This document shows, piece by piece, positions 36,510 through 46,488 of a stretch of DNA of 64,000 nt (position 1 is the first letter of the stretch; the number at the start of each line of letters is the position of its first letter). The stretch is taken from assembly GCF_002270415.1 (NCBI RefSeq), contig NZ_NNRI01000021.1:248001-312000 (forward strand). Reading direction: 5' to 3'. The notes below the pieces were generated by a model. It saw only the letters and a program-made list of their open reading frames with translations, was not told the origin of the DNA and searched no databases. A program made the translations under genes and the position numbers. The DNA comes from Mesorhizobium sophorae (GTDB lineage Bacteria; Pseudomonadota; Alphaproteobacteria; Rhizobiales; Rhizobiaceae).

Positions 36510-37673
36510 TTAAGGATTGGGGATTTCCTCCTTCGTCGGTCGATATACCTTCACAAAGGTCGACTTCCCCCCCTCAATTCGGATTATTGCAACGTCGCGC
36601 AGAGCAACACGCTCAGTTCCAGCATACGTCACTTTGCCGAGAACGGTCTGCACATCTTCCAGGCCAGCCAATGCGTCTCTGATTTTCGCGGGGTCCAGCG
36701 ATCCTGCTTTGCGAGCTGCGGCGTCGAGCAATTGTGCCCATTCGTATCCTGATGCCTCGTATGAGGTTTCCGCGTCATGACCGGTTTCCTCCGTGAAGCG
36801 CTTGTTGAAAGCTTCCATCCCGCTGCCAGGGGTTGGAAAGCCGGCTGAGGAATGCACAACGCCATCGACCACCGAACCGAGTCCGTACACGGTCGGAGTA
36901 CCGATGGCATCCGAGGCGATAACAGGAACCTTAACACCAGCACCGCGCAACTGCTTGATGAAGGCTGGGAAGTCAGGCTCGTACGCGGTCGTCATGATAA
37001 CGTCAGGTTGCGGTGCTAATCGCTTGATTTGAGAAACCACCGCAGAAAAATCTGGCTGCCCCATCGAGTAGGACGCTTCACCGACAACGCTCCCACCCTT
37101 TTTCCGAAACGTTTCGCCAAAATAGTCTGGGAATTTGGACGTATAGGCGGAGTCGGGCGACTTCAGAAGAAATGCCGTCTTGTAGCCGGTTTCTGCGGCA
37201 TAATTTGCTAGCGCGGCCGACTGTACAGTGTCGGATGGATAAGAAATGAACATATAGTCGCCGACAGCAGGTGTTAGGCTGGGCGAACCAGCGAGGTTGA
37301 GCATCGGAATGCCCGCTGCCTGTCCGATCTGACCCGCTGCGATCGAGGGATCGGCATCGGCCGGGGTAATGAGAAATTGAACCCCGTCTTCGATCAATTT
37401 CTGGGCCGCGTTGACGGTAGCCGCTGTGTCGGACCGGGTGTCGATAACTTCGAGAGTGACCGTCGCCATGCCCCCAATGCCGCCCTTGGCATTGAGATCT
37501 TTGATGCCTAACTTGAAGCCGGCCAGGCCGGGTTGATCGTATGGTGCCAAGGCACCAGTCAGGGCCATTGCGGCTCCAATCTTGTATTCATCCGCCGATG
37601 AGTATCCCTCGCTTGACGAGAGCGCTATCGCAGCAAGGCAAGCGAGCGCAGTTGCATATCTTAGCTTGTTCAT
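36510..37673 (-). CDS. livK: Periplasmic substrate-binding protein LivK-like
   Basis: The 387-residue protein has a Sec signal peptide (KLRYATALACLAAIALSSS) and a type I periplasmic binding fold: YKIGAAMALTGALAPYDQPG, LEVIDTRSDTAATVNAAQKL, FLITPADADPSIAAGQIGQA, and GVHSSAGF-like hinge segments. It captures the substrate of the Liv-type importer. It follows the livMG gene by 131 bp, and high expression from a second promoter in that gap is possible. Confidence 0.92.
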   Translation of the reverse strand: MNKLRYATALACLAAIALSSSEGYSSADEYKIGAAMALTGALAPYDQPGLAGFKLGIKDLNAKGGIGGMATVTLEVIDTRSDTAATVNAAQKLIEDGVQFLITPADADPSIAAGQIGQAAGIPMLNLAGSPSLTPAVGDYMFISYPSDTVQSAALANYAAETGYKTAFLLKSPDSAYTSKFPDYFGETFRKKGGSVVGEASYSMGQPDFSAVVSQIKRLAPQPDVIMTTAYEPDFPAFIKQLRGAGVKVPVIASDAIGTPTVYGLGSVVDGVVHSSAGFPTPGSGMEAFNKRFTEETGHDAETSYEASGYEWAQLLDAAARKAGSLDPAKIRDALAGLEDVQTVLGKVTYAGTERVALRDVAIIRIEGGKSTFVKVYRPTKEEIPNP

Positions 37674-37804
37674 TTTTGAGTTCCCGTGTGAGGTTTGACC
37701 AATGCTTCGTTTTCCGAAGTCTAATAGTTATTCTGTCTGCAACTCCTTTGTGCTTTTGTAACCATTAAATATCCATCAGACTGAGTAACTCAGCGATACC
37801 ATCT

Positions 37805-39670
37805 CTAGGACGCGCTAGCGCCGATGACCTGCACCACAGAGCTTGTTTCGACCTGAGTTTTTTTCTCGCCCATCCTTTTGCTTCCGAGATAGGCTGATAT
37901 CACGGCAGGGTCGGTTCTGACCGCGTCTGCCGTGCCCACGGCGATGCGCTTGCCCCGGTCGATAACGACGATGGTGTCACTAAGCGACATTATAAGGTGC
38001 AAGTCGTGCTCAACCACGAGAATGCCCACGCCTGTGTCCGCGCGCAGTGCGGCCAACCTGCCCATTAACTCTTTAGTCTCGGCCGGATTCATCCCCGCAG
38101 CAGGCTCGTCAAGAAGGAGGAACCTGGGGCCCGTGGCAAGAGCGCGGGCGATTTCTACAAGACGTCTCTGTCCGTACGGAAGGCTGCCGGCAAGCCGGTC
38201 CCCTAATGTTTCCAGGCCAAAACGCGCTAGGGCGTCATTGGTGCGCCATACAGATAGAGCCGTGTCGGCCGCACATGCCTCAGCGGCAACCAAGACATTT
38301 TCCCTTACAGTCATGTCAGCAAAGACACGAAGGTTTTGGAAAGTTCGCGCCAAACCTGCGCGGGCAATTATGTGAGGCTGCTTATTTTCTATCAAATCCG
38401 ACCCAAGCGCCACATGACCTGCGCTAGGTCGTAACTGGCCAGTCAACAGATTGATCAAGGTGCTCTTCCCGGCACCATTCGGACCGATCAACCCCGTAAT
38501 GAGGCCAGCTTCAGCCTTGAAGGTTACCCCGTCGACGGCCCGCACACCGCCAAAATGACGAGACAGCTGATTTGCCTCCAAAGCGTTTGCACCCTTTGGT
38601 GCCTGAAAATCTTGCGATCCTGGAAGGAGCTTGCTGTCGCGCCCCTTCAAAGGATCCCATGCTTTTGACAGCTCGAGTTCCCGGCTACCAACAAGACCAG
38701 CGGGCCTGATGAAGAGGACGAGAATCATTGCGAGCGAAGCACCAACGAGAGGCAGTCCGTACAAGGCCGGGACCGAAAATCCGAGGATATCACCCCCGCC
38801 CTCTAGCGCCCGCAAAAGCTCCGTGACTGCTGTGATTACTATCACGCCCACTAAAGCGCCCGAAACAGAACCGAGGCCTCCGACGATCAGCATCGAAATC
38901 AGCAGAAAACACGACTCGAAGTAGAAATCCTTGGGGCCGAAGGCACCTAAAAACTGAGCCGTCAACGCCCCGGCAATCGACAAAATGGTCCCGCTCAACA
39001 GCCATGCCCTAAGTCGCGCTTGGCGAACGTCCACGCCCACTGCCGCTGCGGCTACTTCGTCTTCTCGCGTGGCTCGGACGGCGCGACCAGTCCTTGTATC
39101 CCTAAATGTTCGGGCAACTGCGATCGACAGCGCCGCCACAGATAGAGCAACCACAAGCGTGGTATTGCGGGGCACACCGTAAAATGTTTGGCTGCCGCGC
39201 GTGATATCCTTTGTCGCTACCAGAACCGTGTAGACGATAATCTGCAATGCCAGAGTGGCGATGGACGCAGCCGAACCGGACAACCGCCGCATAACGATGC
39301 CGCTCACCCCAGCCAAAACCAGCCCCGTAAGGGCGGCTACAATCAACGACGACCAGACTGAAAGACCATAGCCCGCCATCCAGACCGGGAGGTGAGGAAG
39401 TGCGGTCCGTTGAACAACAGGGCTCATCGTGAGGATGCCTGCAGTGTAGGCGCCCACCCCCATGAAAGCTGCAGGACCGAATGACACGATACCTGTGTTG
39501 CCGGAAAAAACCTGCAAACCAACGCAGGCAGTGACCACGATTGACATCGATGTCGCGATCCTGGTTCCATTCGCTCCAAACAAAACACCGGCCAAGATCC
39601 CTACTGCCACTAGGATAACGGCCAAAGCCAGCGAATCCATCGTCACAGCCTTGATGCGGGAATTGACCAT
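37805..39670 (-). CDS. LivM-LivG fusion: ABC permease joined to ATPase
   Basis: The 621-residue protein is a permease of the LivM type (about residues 1-330, with GLQVFSGNTGIVSFGPAAFM and GGLGSVSGALVGVIVITAV) followed by a LivG-type ATPase with Walker A LIGPNGAGKSTL, signature LPYGQRRLVEIARAL, Walker B FLLLDEPAAGMNPAET and the C-terminal LivG tail. ATG 39670 is chosen for its GAGGAG site. It is first in a six-gene minus-strand operon livMG-livK-livF-livH-monooxygenase-reductase. Confidence 0.92.
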   Translation of the reverse strand: MVNSRIKAVTMDSLALAVILVAVGILAGVLFGANGTRIATSMSIVVTACVGLQVFSGNTGIVSFGPAAFMGVGAYTAGILTMSPVVQRTALPHLPVWMAGYGLSVWSSLIVAALTGLVLAGVSGIVMRRLSGSAASIATLALQIIVYTVLVATKDITRGSQTFYGVPRNTTLVVALSVAALSIAVARTFRDTRTGRAVRATREDEVAAAAVGVDVRQARLRAWLLSGTILSIAGALTAQFLGAFGPKDFYFESCFLLISMLIVGGLGSVSGALVGVIVITAVTELLRALEGGGDILGFSVPALYGLPLVGASLAMILVLFIRPAGLVGSRELELSKAWDPLKGRDSKLLPGSQDFQAPKGANALEANQLSRHFGGVRAVDGVTFKAEAGLITGLIGPNGAGKSTLINLLTGQLRPSAGHVALGSDLIENKQPHIIARAGLARTFQNLRVFADMTVRENVLVAAEACAADTALSVWRTNDALARFGLETLGDRLAGSLPYGQRRLVEIARALATGPRFLLLDEPAAGMNPAETKELMGRLAALRADTGVGILVVEHDLHLIMSLSDTIVVIDRGKRIAVGTADAVRTDPAVISAYLGSKRMGEKKTQVETSSVVQVIGASAS

Positions 39671-40325
39671 CCGTCTGCTCCTCTGCGGAATTACGATTAT
39701 TGGACAGGTCAACCTTCATGTCAATATCATTACATCATTCTGTCATATGAAAAATTGTGCAGAAGGCGCTACAGCCTTCCAGCTGCGGTCGTAAGATTGC
39801 TGATTGCTACCCCAGAGGCTGGAGAACTTGACCTCCCGGCGCACAATCCCCACAGAGCTGAGCAATAGCCATCGATGCCGATCGGCGCGCGCTGATCGAT
39901 ATTGGAGATAGTCAGACCAGAACGGGAAGGCTTTGAGGACCATCCGATCCTTATCCCTGCAAGGGCGGCATCTCTGGTCTTACCTCACTGCCGAATTCCT
40001 GGTGCCCTTGTCCATCGTCGAAATCGCACATAAACAGCACCCAGGAAGTTTGATCTTCAATCCATGCCGCAATCTCCTCGCCTGGATCCTGCTAAGGCTG
40101 CCTACCCCTCCTCGTTGCCGACTCGTCTACTTTTCTTCCATCAGCGCCAGCCTCTGAAGAGATATTGACACGCACCTAGGCCGCAGCTACCCTCGAATAG
40201 GCTTTGAGTATGATGCCGGTTGGTCAGCCTCCAGCCGCACACAATTTCTATTTCGGAACGAGCCTTCAGCAAATCGGCTCGTTCCGTCGCGCCCCTCAAC
40301 AATCATGATCGATAAAGGTGTTCCG
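39671..40325. other. Divergent promoter region of the liv operon
   Basis: No gene is visible over about 650 bp. TGAAAAATTGTGCA (39748-39761) recalls the AT-rich palindromes found elsewhere in the cluster and sits about 80 bp before the livMG start. The rest holds only short frames. Confidence 0.4.
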
Positions 40326-40826
40326 ATGCGGTCTTCTGTTGCTCCGACTTACGAAAATCGCGTGCTCAGCGCCTATGAGGGTGAAATCTTGGGGGAAGAA
40401 TTTTTTAGCGTTCTTGCCCAGAAGGCTGACAGTGAACAATCTCGCGTAAAGTTGCGCAATTTGGCCGCCATTGAGCGGCTTGTAGCAGAGGCGCTTTTGC
40501 CAGTTATCACGCGTTACAAACTTGAACCAAATAGCAAAGTACTGCTTGCTGAGAAGGGACGCGATGAAACCGTTGAGTACGCAGAGCTTGGTTGGACTCA
40601 ATTTGCGGTAAAGCTCAAGAAGCTATTGGGGCCATTCGTTCGTGAATTTGAGACTCTGCTTGTCGAGGCGCCGGTTGACGACCGACCCTATATCCAGTTA
40701 CTTCTTGACCACGAAATTGCGCTTTTCGCGTTCGCTCAGGCGGAAGGTGAAGACTCAAGCGATGGTCAGATTCATCTTGACAACTTTCTACAACGGCACA
40801 AAGCTCTATTGCGCAACGAAGGCTAA
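40326..40826 (+). CDS. Hypothetical helical protein (about 166 aa)
   Basis: The protein is predicted to be all-helical, starting MRSSVAPTYENRVLSAYEGE and including LGEEFFSVLAQKADSEQS and LLLDHEIALFAFAQAEGEDS. The E-x-x-H-like spacing of acidic and His residues recalls a ferritin-like or rubrerythrin-like bundle, but I cannot confirm this. AAAGG before ATG 40326 favours it over ATG 40305. It is divergent from the liv operon. A role linked to the monooxygenase pathway is possible but only by position. Confidence 0.6.
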   Translation: MRSSVAPTYENRVLSAYEGEILGEEFFSVLAQKADSEQSRVKLRNLAAIERLVAEALLPVITRYKLEPNSKVLLAEKGRDETVEYAELGWTQFAVKLKKLLGPFVREFETLLVEAPVDDRPYIQLLLDHEIALFAFAQAEGEDSSDGQIHLDNFLQRHKALLRNEG

Positions 40827-41184
40827 GAAAACCTGTCTTCAGACCAGGTCCTGCTGTATCTGAGCCACCGGGGTCGCTGGGGCGGCTTCGTCTGAGTCAC
40901 GCCGCTTTGATCGGTTCCCCCTGGAGTTGGGCAGTGGCGCGTCTGATGGTTCAGAGCGTCTTCCACGTCCCCCCAGCCGACAGAGATCCGGTCGACTTGG
41001 GAATGGACGGCGACCGGTGTGACCCTGTAGGCTGGCTCAAGGCCAAGGCAGCCGATGTTGGCCGCGACCGCCCGACAATGTGGACGGCCTTTCTGTAGTT
41101 GAAAACTAGCGTAGCCGCGCTTGCGCGCACTTTGGTGGCTTGCCATCGTGCATTATTCGGACAGCCCGCTAACATATTCACAAT
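40827..41184. other. Decayed region upstream of first rpiR-type gene
   Basis: GC-rich short frames on both strands without a known family, probably an old mobile-element remnant, followed by an AT-rich promoter segment from about 41165. Confidence 0.35.
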
Positions 41185-41205
41185 GAGAAATTTTGTAATA
41201 TTCTC
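41185..41205. promoter_or_regulatory. Palindrome upstream of RpiR regulator 1
   Basis: GAGAA and TTCTC arms enclose ATTTTGTAATA (21 bp), 27 bp before the start. The paralogous regulator at 45526 has a similar site, so autoregulation is likely. Confidence 0.55.
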
Positions 41206-41231
41206 TTCAGCAATGTCAGTTGGAGGACACG

Positions 41232-42146
41232 ATGAACGTTAGAGACATGCTGCTGCACGGGGCCATTTCGTTGACACCATCAGAAGAGCGGATCGTTCAG
41301 GTGCTCCTGACCGACTACCCGGCGGCCGGCTTAGGCACTGCCACGAGTCTCGCAAAGCGCGCCGGCGTCAGTGACCCTACTGTGGTTCGCCTTGCCATGA
41401 AGCTGGGTTTCGAAGGGTTCCCCGCCCTCCAACGGCGGTTACTTGCAGATGTTGAAGCAAGATTGCATTCGCCGCTGCTTATGATGGAAGCCAAACGGCC
41501 CGACATGGGGACGCATAGCGAACAAGGAGCTGCGATCGCCTACATGCATTCGGTGGCCAGCAACCTCAACAAAGCGCTGACATCGACCCCGCTGGCGTCA
41601 TATCAACGGGCCGCCCGCCTGGTAATGGATACAAAGGGCAAGGTCGTCCTGCTCGGCGGGCGGTACAGCCGTTTTATCGCAGGCATGTTAGCAGCCTACT
41701 TGTTGCAATTTCGGCCAGACATCATGCATATCGACGCACTATCGGCGCAAAAGACGGACGTGTTAGTCGACTTGGGAAAGCGCGATCTCTTAATCGTGTT
41801 CGATTATCGCCGATATCAGCTGGACGTTGTTGCGTTCGCCCAATTAGCTGCGGCCCGCCGCGTTCGCATTCTTCTGTTTACGGACCCTTGGTTATCGCCC
41901 ATTGCCGAGTTTTCAGAACTAACACTAACCTGCCCAATTGAGGTTAATTCGCCCTACGACACGATGGCGTCATCGGTGGCGCAGATCGAAGCTGTTATCG
42001 CTCAAATCCTTGCTTCCATGGAGAAGCGGACGCGCGAACGTATCGAGGAATTGGAGGAGATCCGCCTCCAGGCGAGTGCATCGCTGGATAACGCGCGTCT
42101 CCTCGAAGAGGAAAAGCCCGCGCTGGCATCCATGACGACCAAGTAG
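41232..42146 (+). CDS. RpiR-family transcriptional regulator 1
   Basis: The 304-residue protein has an N-terminal HTH_6 domain (LTPSEERIVQVLLTDYP, then KRAGVSDPTVVRLAMKLGF at about 44-62) and a C-terminal SIS sugar-isomerase-like domain (KGKVVLLGGRYSRFIAGMLA, RDLLIVFDYRRYQLDVV, ILLFTDPWLSPIAEF). RpiR regulators sense phosphorylated or amino metabolites through SIS. GGAGG precedes ATG 41232. It is very similar along its length to the regulator at 45526-46440, pointing to a local duplication, and is convergent with the FAD oxidoreductase gene. Confidence 0.9.
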   Translation: MNVRDMLLHGAISLTPSEERIVQVLLTDYPAAGLGTATSLAKRAGVSDPTVVRLAMKLGFEGFPALQRRLLADVEARLHSPLLMMEAKRPDMGTHSEQGAAIAYMHSVASNLNKALTSTPLASYQRAARLVMDTKGKVVLLGGRYSRFIAGMLAAYLLQFRPDIMHIDALSAQKTDVLVDLGKRDLLIVFDYRRYQLDVVAFAQLAAARRVRILLFTDPWLSPIAEFSELTLTCPIEVNSPYDTMASSVAQIEAVIAQILASMEKRTRERIEELEEIRLQASASLDNARLLEEEKPALASMTTK

Positions 42147-42176
42147 CGCGCCATGGATGCAAATGCGCTGAGGACG

Positions 42177-43343
42177 TTATGCGAAGCGATGCAATGAGAA
42201 CTTCCTGAGCAATTCCTGACGTTGACCCAACGCCCATTGTGCGACGACTTCGCCCATGGCAGGCCCAAGCTTGAAGCCATGCCCACTTGAGCCGGTGATC
42301 ACGAAAGTTCCCTTTGCGCCCGGAATCTCGTCAACTATAGGGAGGTGATCCGGGCTCATATCATATTGACAGGCGTAGCCGGGACGGATGCCCAATTCGG
42401 CAATCTCAGGAGAACGGGACATGATATGTTCAATGGCCCAGACCGATTCCTCTTGCGTGATCGTTCGGTCCAATTGGCCCGCGACCTCGAGGCGATAGTT
42501 CATGCGCGCGTGTGCTTCTTTAAGCGCGTCGTTCTCGACGCCTGTGCCGCCGCCCCCCCAGGTTCCAACCAAAATTGTATTCTCGCCTTCCGGCCGAGCA
42601 TAGCAGTTCGTAGTTTCATCAACCCAACAATGCGGAAGTAACTTCCTTGCGACACCTGGTGCGTCCATTACTGCCATGAAGTGGCGTTCAATAAACGTCG
42701 GTAGGCTAACTCCACGCTTAGCCAGGAGCGCCTTCGACCAAACACCCGTTGCAAGAATTACGCGACCGGTAGAGATGACGGTGTCATCACTTAGCGTCAC
42801 CCCGGTCGTGTTTCCATTTGTTACTTGAATTTCGGTAACCGAGCGGCCGCCCATAAACTTAACGCCATTTGCGCGAGCTCGATTGACCAATTCGTTAGTT
42901 GCACCGTAAGGGTCGCAGTGTCCCGATTCGTCTTCCCAGGCGGCAAAAGTGATCCCCTCCATATTGAAATGAGGGAGAATTGCCTGCGCCTGTTCTCCGG
43001 TCAGACCCTCGATTCGGCTACCTTCATCGTCGCGGATCCGCTTAACAATCTCGCGATTTGCGGGTTCGTGCTCAGGGCCGCAAACCCACAGGCAGCCAGA
43101 TTGATGAAAGGCGCCGGGGAGATCCTTAAGGATCTCGATTCCCCGTTTTGCGAGCAAAGATAACTCGGGATCGCCATAGAACGCGTGGCACACCGCGGAC
43201 GATGAGCCGGTCGGTCCGGAAGCCGGATGGTCGGACTCGACTTGGATAACGTTCAGATTTTGGTTCGACAGATAGTAGGCTGCCCCCGCACCCGCAATTC
43301 CCGCTCCCGCAACGAGTACGTCACAGCTGTATCTTTCGCTCAT
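42177..43343 (-). CDS. DAO-family FAD-dependent oxidoreductase (sarcosine-oxidase-like)
   Basis: The 388-residue flavoenzyme begins with the FAD dinucleotide fold DVLVAGAGIAGAGAAYYLS (about 8-26), has RVILATGVWSKAL, and ends with the DAO C-terminal segment VITGSSGHGFKLGPAMGEVV. Such enzymes oxidise amines such as sarcosine, dimethylglycine, glycine or D-amino acids. The divergent gene across the 600-bp gap encodes a GcvT-like protein; in dimethylglycine and sarcosine dehydrogenases these two functions are fused or paired, so N-demethylation is the best guess. Confidence 0.87.
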   Translation of the reverse strand: MSERYSCDVLVAGAGIAGAGAAYYLSNQNLNVIQVESDHPASGPTGSSSAVCHAFYGDPELSLLAKRGIEILKDLPGAFHQSGCLWVCGPEHEPANREIVKRIRDDEGSRIEGLTGEQAQAILPHFNMEGITFAAWEDESGHCDPYGATNELVNRARANGVKFMGGRSVTEIQVTNGNTTGVTLSDDTVISTGRVILATGVWSKALLAKRGVSLPTFIERHFMAVMDAPGVARKLLPHCWVDETTNCYARPEGENTILVGTWGGGGTGVENDALKEAHARMNYRLEVAGQLDRTITQEESVWAIEHIMSRSPEIAELGIRPGYACQYDMSPDHLPIVDEIPGAKGTFVITGSSGHGFKLGPAMGEVVAQWALGQRQELLRKFSLHRFA

Positions 43344-43592
43344 TTGATGCTCCTGTTACAAGAAAAAGCCCAACCGGCTATCCTTATCGATGCAGCCACT
43401 TCCGGTACGGCGAGTGGTGAAGGGCCAGGACGACGATTGCGACCGGCTCGCAATCAACTTTCTTCAGAGCAGAATGCCCTCTGCACAAGATCCACCCCTC
43501 CCCACCTTTGGCCAAAGCAGTCCGCTGATAGGCTGGCTGAGGAGCGAAAATAATGTGGAATTTTTTTCCTGTCTACAGTTAATTGCGATATT

Positions 43593-43608
43593 TGAAGAAA
43601 TTATTTCA
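43593..43608. promoter_or_regulatory. AT-rich palindrome in the FAD oxidoreductase/gcvT-like intergenic region
   Basis: TGAAGAAATTATTTCA is a near-perfect inverted repeat (TGAA...TTCA). It lies 250 bp before the oxidoreductase start on the opposite strand. Confidence 0.45.
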
Positions 43609-43758
43609 GTCCGCGGCACTCGACCTCCTCGGCCACCTTCGACCTTCCCGCTTGCTCAACAAACCAAGCCTCATCCGATCTATCGCGAACTTGAGGCCAT
43701 GGTTGAACAGAAGGCCACGTCGGAAAAAATTTTCTATCTATCAAAATGATCGCATCAT

Positions 43759-43774
43759 TGACAAATAATTTTCA
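43759..43774. promoter_or_regulatory. AT-rich palindrome upstream of gcvT-like gene
   Basis: TGACAAATAATTTTCA resembles the sites at 30011 and 49116 and lies about 180 bp before the gcvT-like start. The rest of the 43344-43950 interval holds no gene. Confidence 0.45.
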
Positions 43775-43950
43775 GCAATTCATGCTTTGTGAGATAGCAT
43801 GTTCGTTGCACGCAGGATGGACGCCGGGATCGAGGACATGCTGGCAGCCTATCAAGCATCGGAGACTAAGTGGGGTTCCCGTTCTGAGAACGGCGCCAAT
43901 GTCGCGTATCGGCCGACAAAGATAGCCATTTGTTAAATTTGGAGGATACC

Positions 43951-45072
43951 ATGGAAAAAAGAACAGCATATCATTCAATATACGAGAAGCTTGGCGCCCC
44001 CATGATTGACTTTGGAGGCTGGAAAGTCGCTTCGCACATAACTTCTTCAAACAAAGAATACATGATGGTCCGCTCCAATGTCGGCTTTGCCGAGTATGAT
44101 TTCCAGAGTTGTTTTGGGGTGTGCGGACCGGAATCGTTTCAATTCATACAGGAACTTATCGTAAACGACTTGGGAAAGATCACCCCTGGCGGCACTATTT
44201 ACTCAAGTATCCTTGACGACAAGGCTAGTCTAATCGACGACGTTATCGTTTTTTGGATTAGCGAAGATCAGTTTATGATCCACGGTGGAATTACTCGCGA
44301 CGCCTCGCGCAAGTGGATTATGGAAAAGGCAGATGGTCGAAAGGTCTGGGTCACTGAATTGTCTAACACGTTCCTTTCCATACAGGGCCCAAAGTCGATC
44401 AATGTACTTCAACAAGCCGTGGACATTGCAGATCTCGAGCACAACCGATTAGTGCATGTTGATTTCCATGGCGTTCCAACCACGATTGCACGAGTGGGCT
44501 TTTCAGGTGAACTGGGTTACGAGGTCCATTTCGGGCCTGAATATGCTCACGGCATGTGGGAAAAGTTCACTGAGTATTGCGCGAAGTACGGTGGCGGCCC
44601 GGCCGGACTGATGGCCGCCTTCCCAATCGCGGTTGATAAAGGCTTTCTGTTCGGAGCCGACTTTTATGCGGGAGGTTCCCCTCTTGAATATGGCCTTGGA
44701 TGGTCCGTAGCTTTTGACAAGGGCTTTTTCCATGGCAGAGATGAGATGCTGCGCCGCAAGCAAGCAGGCCTCCGCACCAAACTCGTAGGAATAGAGGCCG
44801 ACACAACGGAACCTCAGATAGCGGGAGGTTTAAAACTGACCTGTGGTCCCAAGAAGAACGCAGGTGAAACGACGATCGGCTGGGTCAGCCCACTGCTCGA
44901 ACGCAATATTGGACGAGCATGGGTCAATAGCGAATTCGCCGAGCCAGGTACGGAGTTGGAGGTTCAATCCAACGGCGGTCCCAAAAAGGTGAAAGTCACC
45001 GCCAGCTACCGATTCTTCGATCCCAAAGGCGAGCGCGTCAGGGTAAATCCCCGCGAGATGCTCAAAGTTTGA
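43951..45072 (+). CDS. GcvT-family tetrahydrofolate-dependent aminomethyltransferase/demethylase-like protein
   Basis: The 373-residue protein has the GcvT folate-binding fold: MIDFGGWKVASHI, VNDLGKITPGGTIYSSILDD (the family's conserved N-D pair), TFLSIQGPKSINVLQQAV, ARVGFSGELGYEVHF, and a C-terminal barrel ending RVRVNPREMLKV. Members pass one-carbon units from amines or ethers to tetrahydrofolate. GGAGG precedes ATG 43951. The other glycine-cleavage genes are absent, which together with the FAD enzyme suggests N- or O-demethylation rather than glycine cleavage. Confidence 0.85.
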   Translation: MEKRTAYHSIYEKLGAPMIDFGGWKVASHITSSNKEYMMVRSNVGFAEYDFQSCFGVCGPESFQFIQELIVNDLGKITPGGTIYSSILDDKASLIDDVIVFWISEDQFMIHGGITRDASRKWIMEKADGRKVWVTELSNTFLSIQGPKSINVLQQAVDIADLEHNRLVHVDFHGVPTTIARVGFSGELGYEVHFGPEYAHGMWEKFTEYCAKYGGGPAGLMAAFPIAVDKGFLFGADFYAGGSPLEYGLGWSVAFDKGFFHGRDEMLRRKQAGLRTKLVGIEADTTEPQIAGGLKLTCGPKKNAGETTIGWVSPLLERNIGRAWVNSEFAEPGTELEVQSNGGPKKVKVTASYRFFDPKGERVRVNPREMLKV

Positions 45073-45480
45073 TCTAGCTCAGTTAGACATCTCGCCGTCT
45101 TCCGAGCGTGGGGCCGGGCAAAGCAGCGATGCTGGCCGGCCCCAGCGGCGCCCTTGCCCGGCGAGACCTCCTTGGCGGTAAAACAAGGATACCGTCATAG
45201 GTCTGTCTCGGAAGACAGTCTCACGCTCACACCAAACAAGAGCGGCCACCATCGCAACGGCATCAACAGCCTTCGTCGGAGAGGTCCATCGCAAGGTCGA
45301 GTTCGAGTCATTCGACAAGGGTCTTCGGTCGACGCGCCCTCGTAGGTTTCCCTTATTCTGTGATCATGCCATTCGCCATTGGGCTGAAAGCTGTGGAGCG
45401 GACAAACCTATTTCTGCGGAGCGCTTGCCTTTTTGAGTCGCTCGATGCGATTAAGAAATTGACATGTTGACGCAGGTCAC
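45073..45480. other. Gap between gcvT-like gene and RpiR regulator 2
   Basis: No gene is seen. GC-rich decayed sequence gives way to an AT-rich promoter stretch from about 45440. Confidence 0.35.
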
Positions 45481-45499
45481 GAGGATTTGTAATTTCCTC
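45481..45499. promoter_or_regulatory. Palindrome upstream of RpiR regulator 2
   Basis: GAGGATTTGTAATTTCCTC has arms GAGGA/TCCTC around TTTGTAATT, 27 bp before the start, the same position as the similar site before regulator 1. Confidence 0.55.
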
Positions 45500-45525
45500 T
45501 TCACGAGTTCAAGGGGAACTGATTG

Positions 45526-46440
45526 ATGCAGTTTCGAGACATGCTGCTTCAAGGCGGCTTATCGCTCACCCCGTCGCAGGAGCGCATTGTTCAGGTGTTA
45601 CTCACCGATTATCCGACGGCCGGGCTAGGCACCGCAACGAGCTTGGCGAAGCGTGCTGGGGTCAGTGACCCCACTGTGGTTCGCCTGGCCATCAAGCTCG
45701 GCTTTGAAGGTTTTCCCGACTTCCAGCAGCGGTTGCTCGCCGACATCGAAGCGCGATTGCATTCGCCACTGCTTGTGATGGGAGCGAAGCGGCCAGAGTT
45801 GGCCACCGACGGCGAACAAGGCGCGGCTATAGCCTACATGCATTCGGTTGCCGGGAGCCTCGACAAGGCGTTGACGACCACTCCGCTGGCTACATATGAG
45901 CTCGCAGCCCGACTTGTCATGGACTCCAAAGGTAAGGTGGTCCTACTCGGAGGACGCTACAGTCGGCACGTCGCGGGAATGTTGGCAAGCTACTTATCGC
46001 AGTTTCGAGCCAACGTCGCCTACATCGAGACACTATCCGCCCAGCAACTGGATCTGTTGGTCGATTTAGGAAAGAGAGACGTTCTGATCGTCTTTGACTA
46101 CCGCCGCTACCAACGCGACGTGGTCGCTTTTGCCGAACAAGCCGCCGCCCGTAACGTTCGCATCCTCCTATTCACCGATCCATGGCTATCGCCGATTTCC
46201 GATTTCGCCGAAGTTACCCTTTCGTGCCCGATCGAAGTCAGTTCGCCCTATGACACGATGGCACCGGCAGTGGCGCAGATCGAAGCCGTCGTCGCTCAGA
46301 TTTTTGCAGCCACCGGCGAGCGGACACGCCGCCGGATTGAGGAACTCGAACAAATCCGTCACGAGAGCAATGTGACACTTAACGAGGCCCACGCGCACAA
46401 AAATCAGAGCAACGGGAGTTCTCGTCAAAAACTCCAATAG
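45526..46440 (+). CDS. RpiR-family transcriptional regulator 2 (paralogue of 1)
   Basis: The 304-residue protein repeats the plan of regulator 1: LTPSQERIVQVLLTDYP, GVSDPTVVRLAIKLGFEGF, then SIS segments KGKVVLLGGRYSRHVAGMLA and RDVLIVFDYRRYQRDVVAF. The strong likeness and the matching upstream palindromes indicate duplication with possible divergence of ligand. AAGGGGAA precedes ATG 45526. It converges on regulator 3. Confidence 0.9.
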   Translation: MQFRDMLLQGGLSLTPSQERIVQVLLTDYPTAGLGTATSLAKRAGVSDPTVVRLAIKLGFEGFPDFQQRLLADIEARLHSPLLVMGAKRPELATDGEQGAAIAYMHSVAGSLDKALTTTPLATYELAARLVMDSKGKVVLLGGRYSRHVAGMLASYLSQFRANVAYIETLSAQQLDLLVDLGKRDVLIVFDYRRYQRDVVAFAEQAAARNVRILLFTDPWLSPISDFAEVTLSCPIEVSSPYDTMAPAVAQIEAVVAQIFAATGERTRRRIEELEQIRHESNVTLNEAHAHKNQSNGSSRQKLQ

Positions 46441-46488
46441 CCGGCCCGAAGAGCATCTTCCCTTCCATTAGCCTTAGCTTTTCTTTAG

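Noticed and set aside
43951-45072. Glycine-cleavage T-protein of a full gcv system
   Set aside because: No gcvH or gcvP lies nearby; the partner across the intergenic region is a DAO-type FAD enzyme, which fits a demethylase role better.
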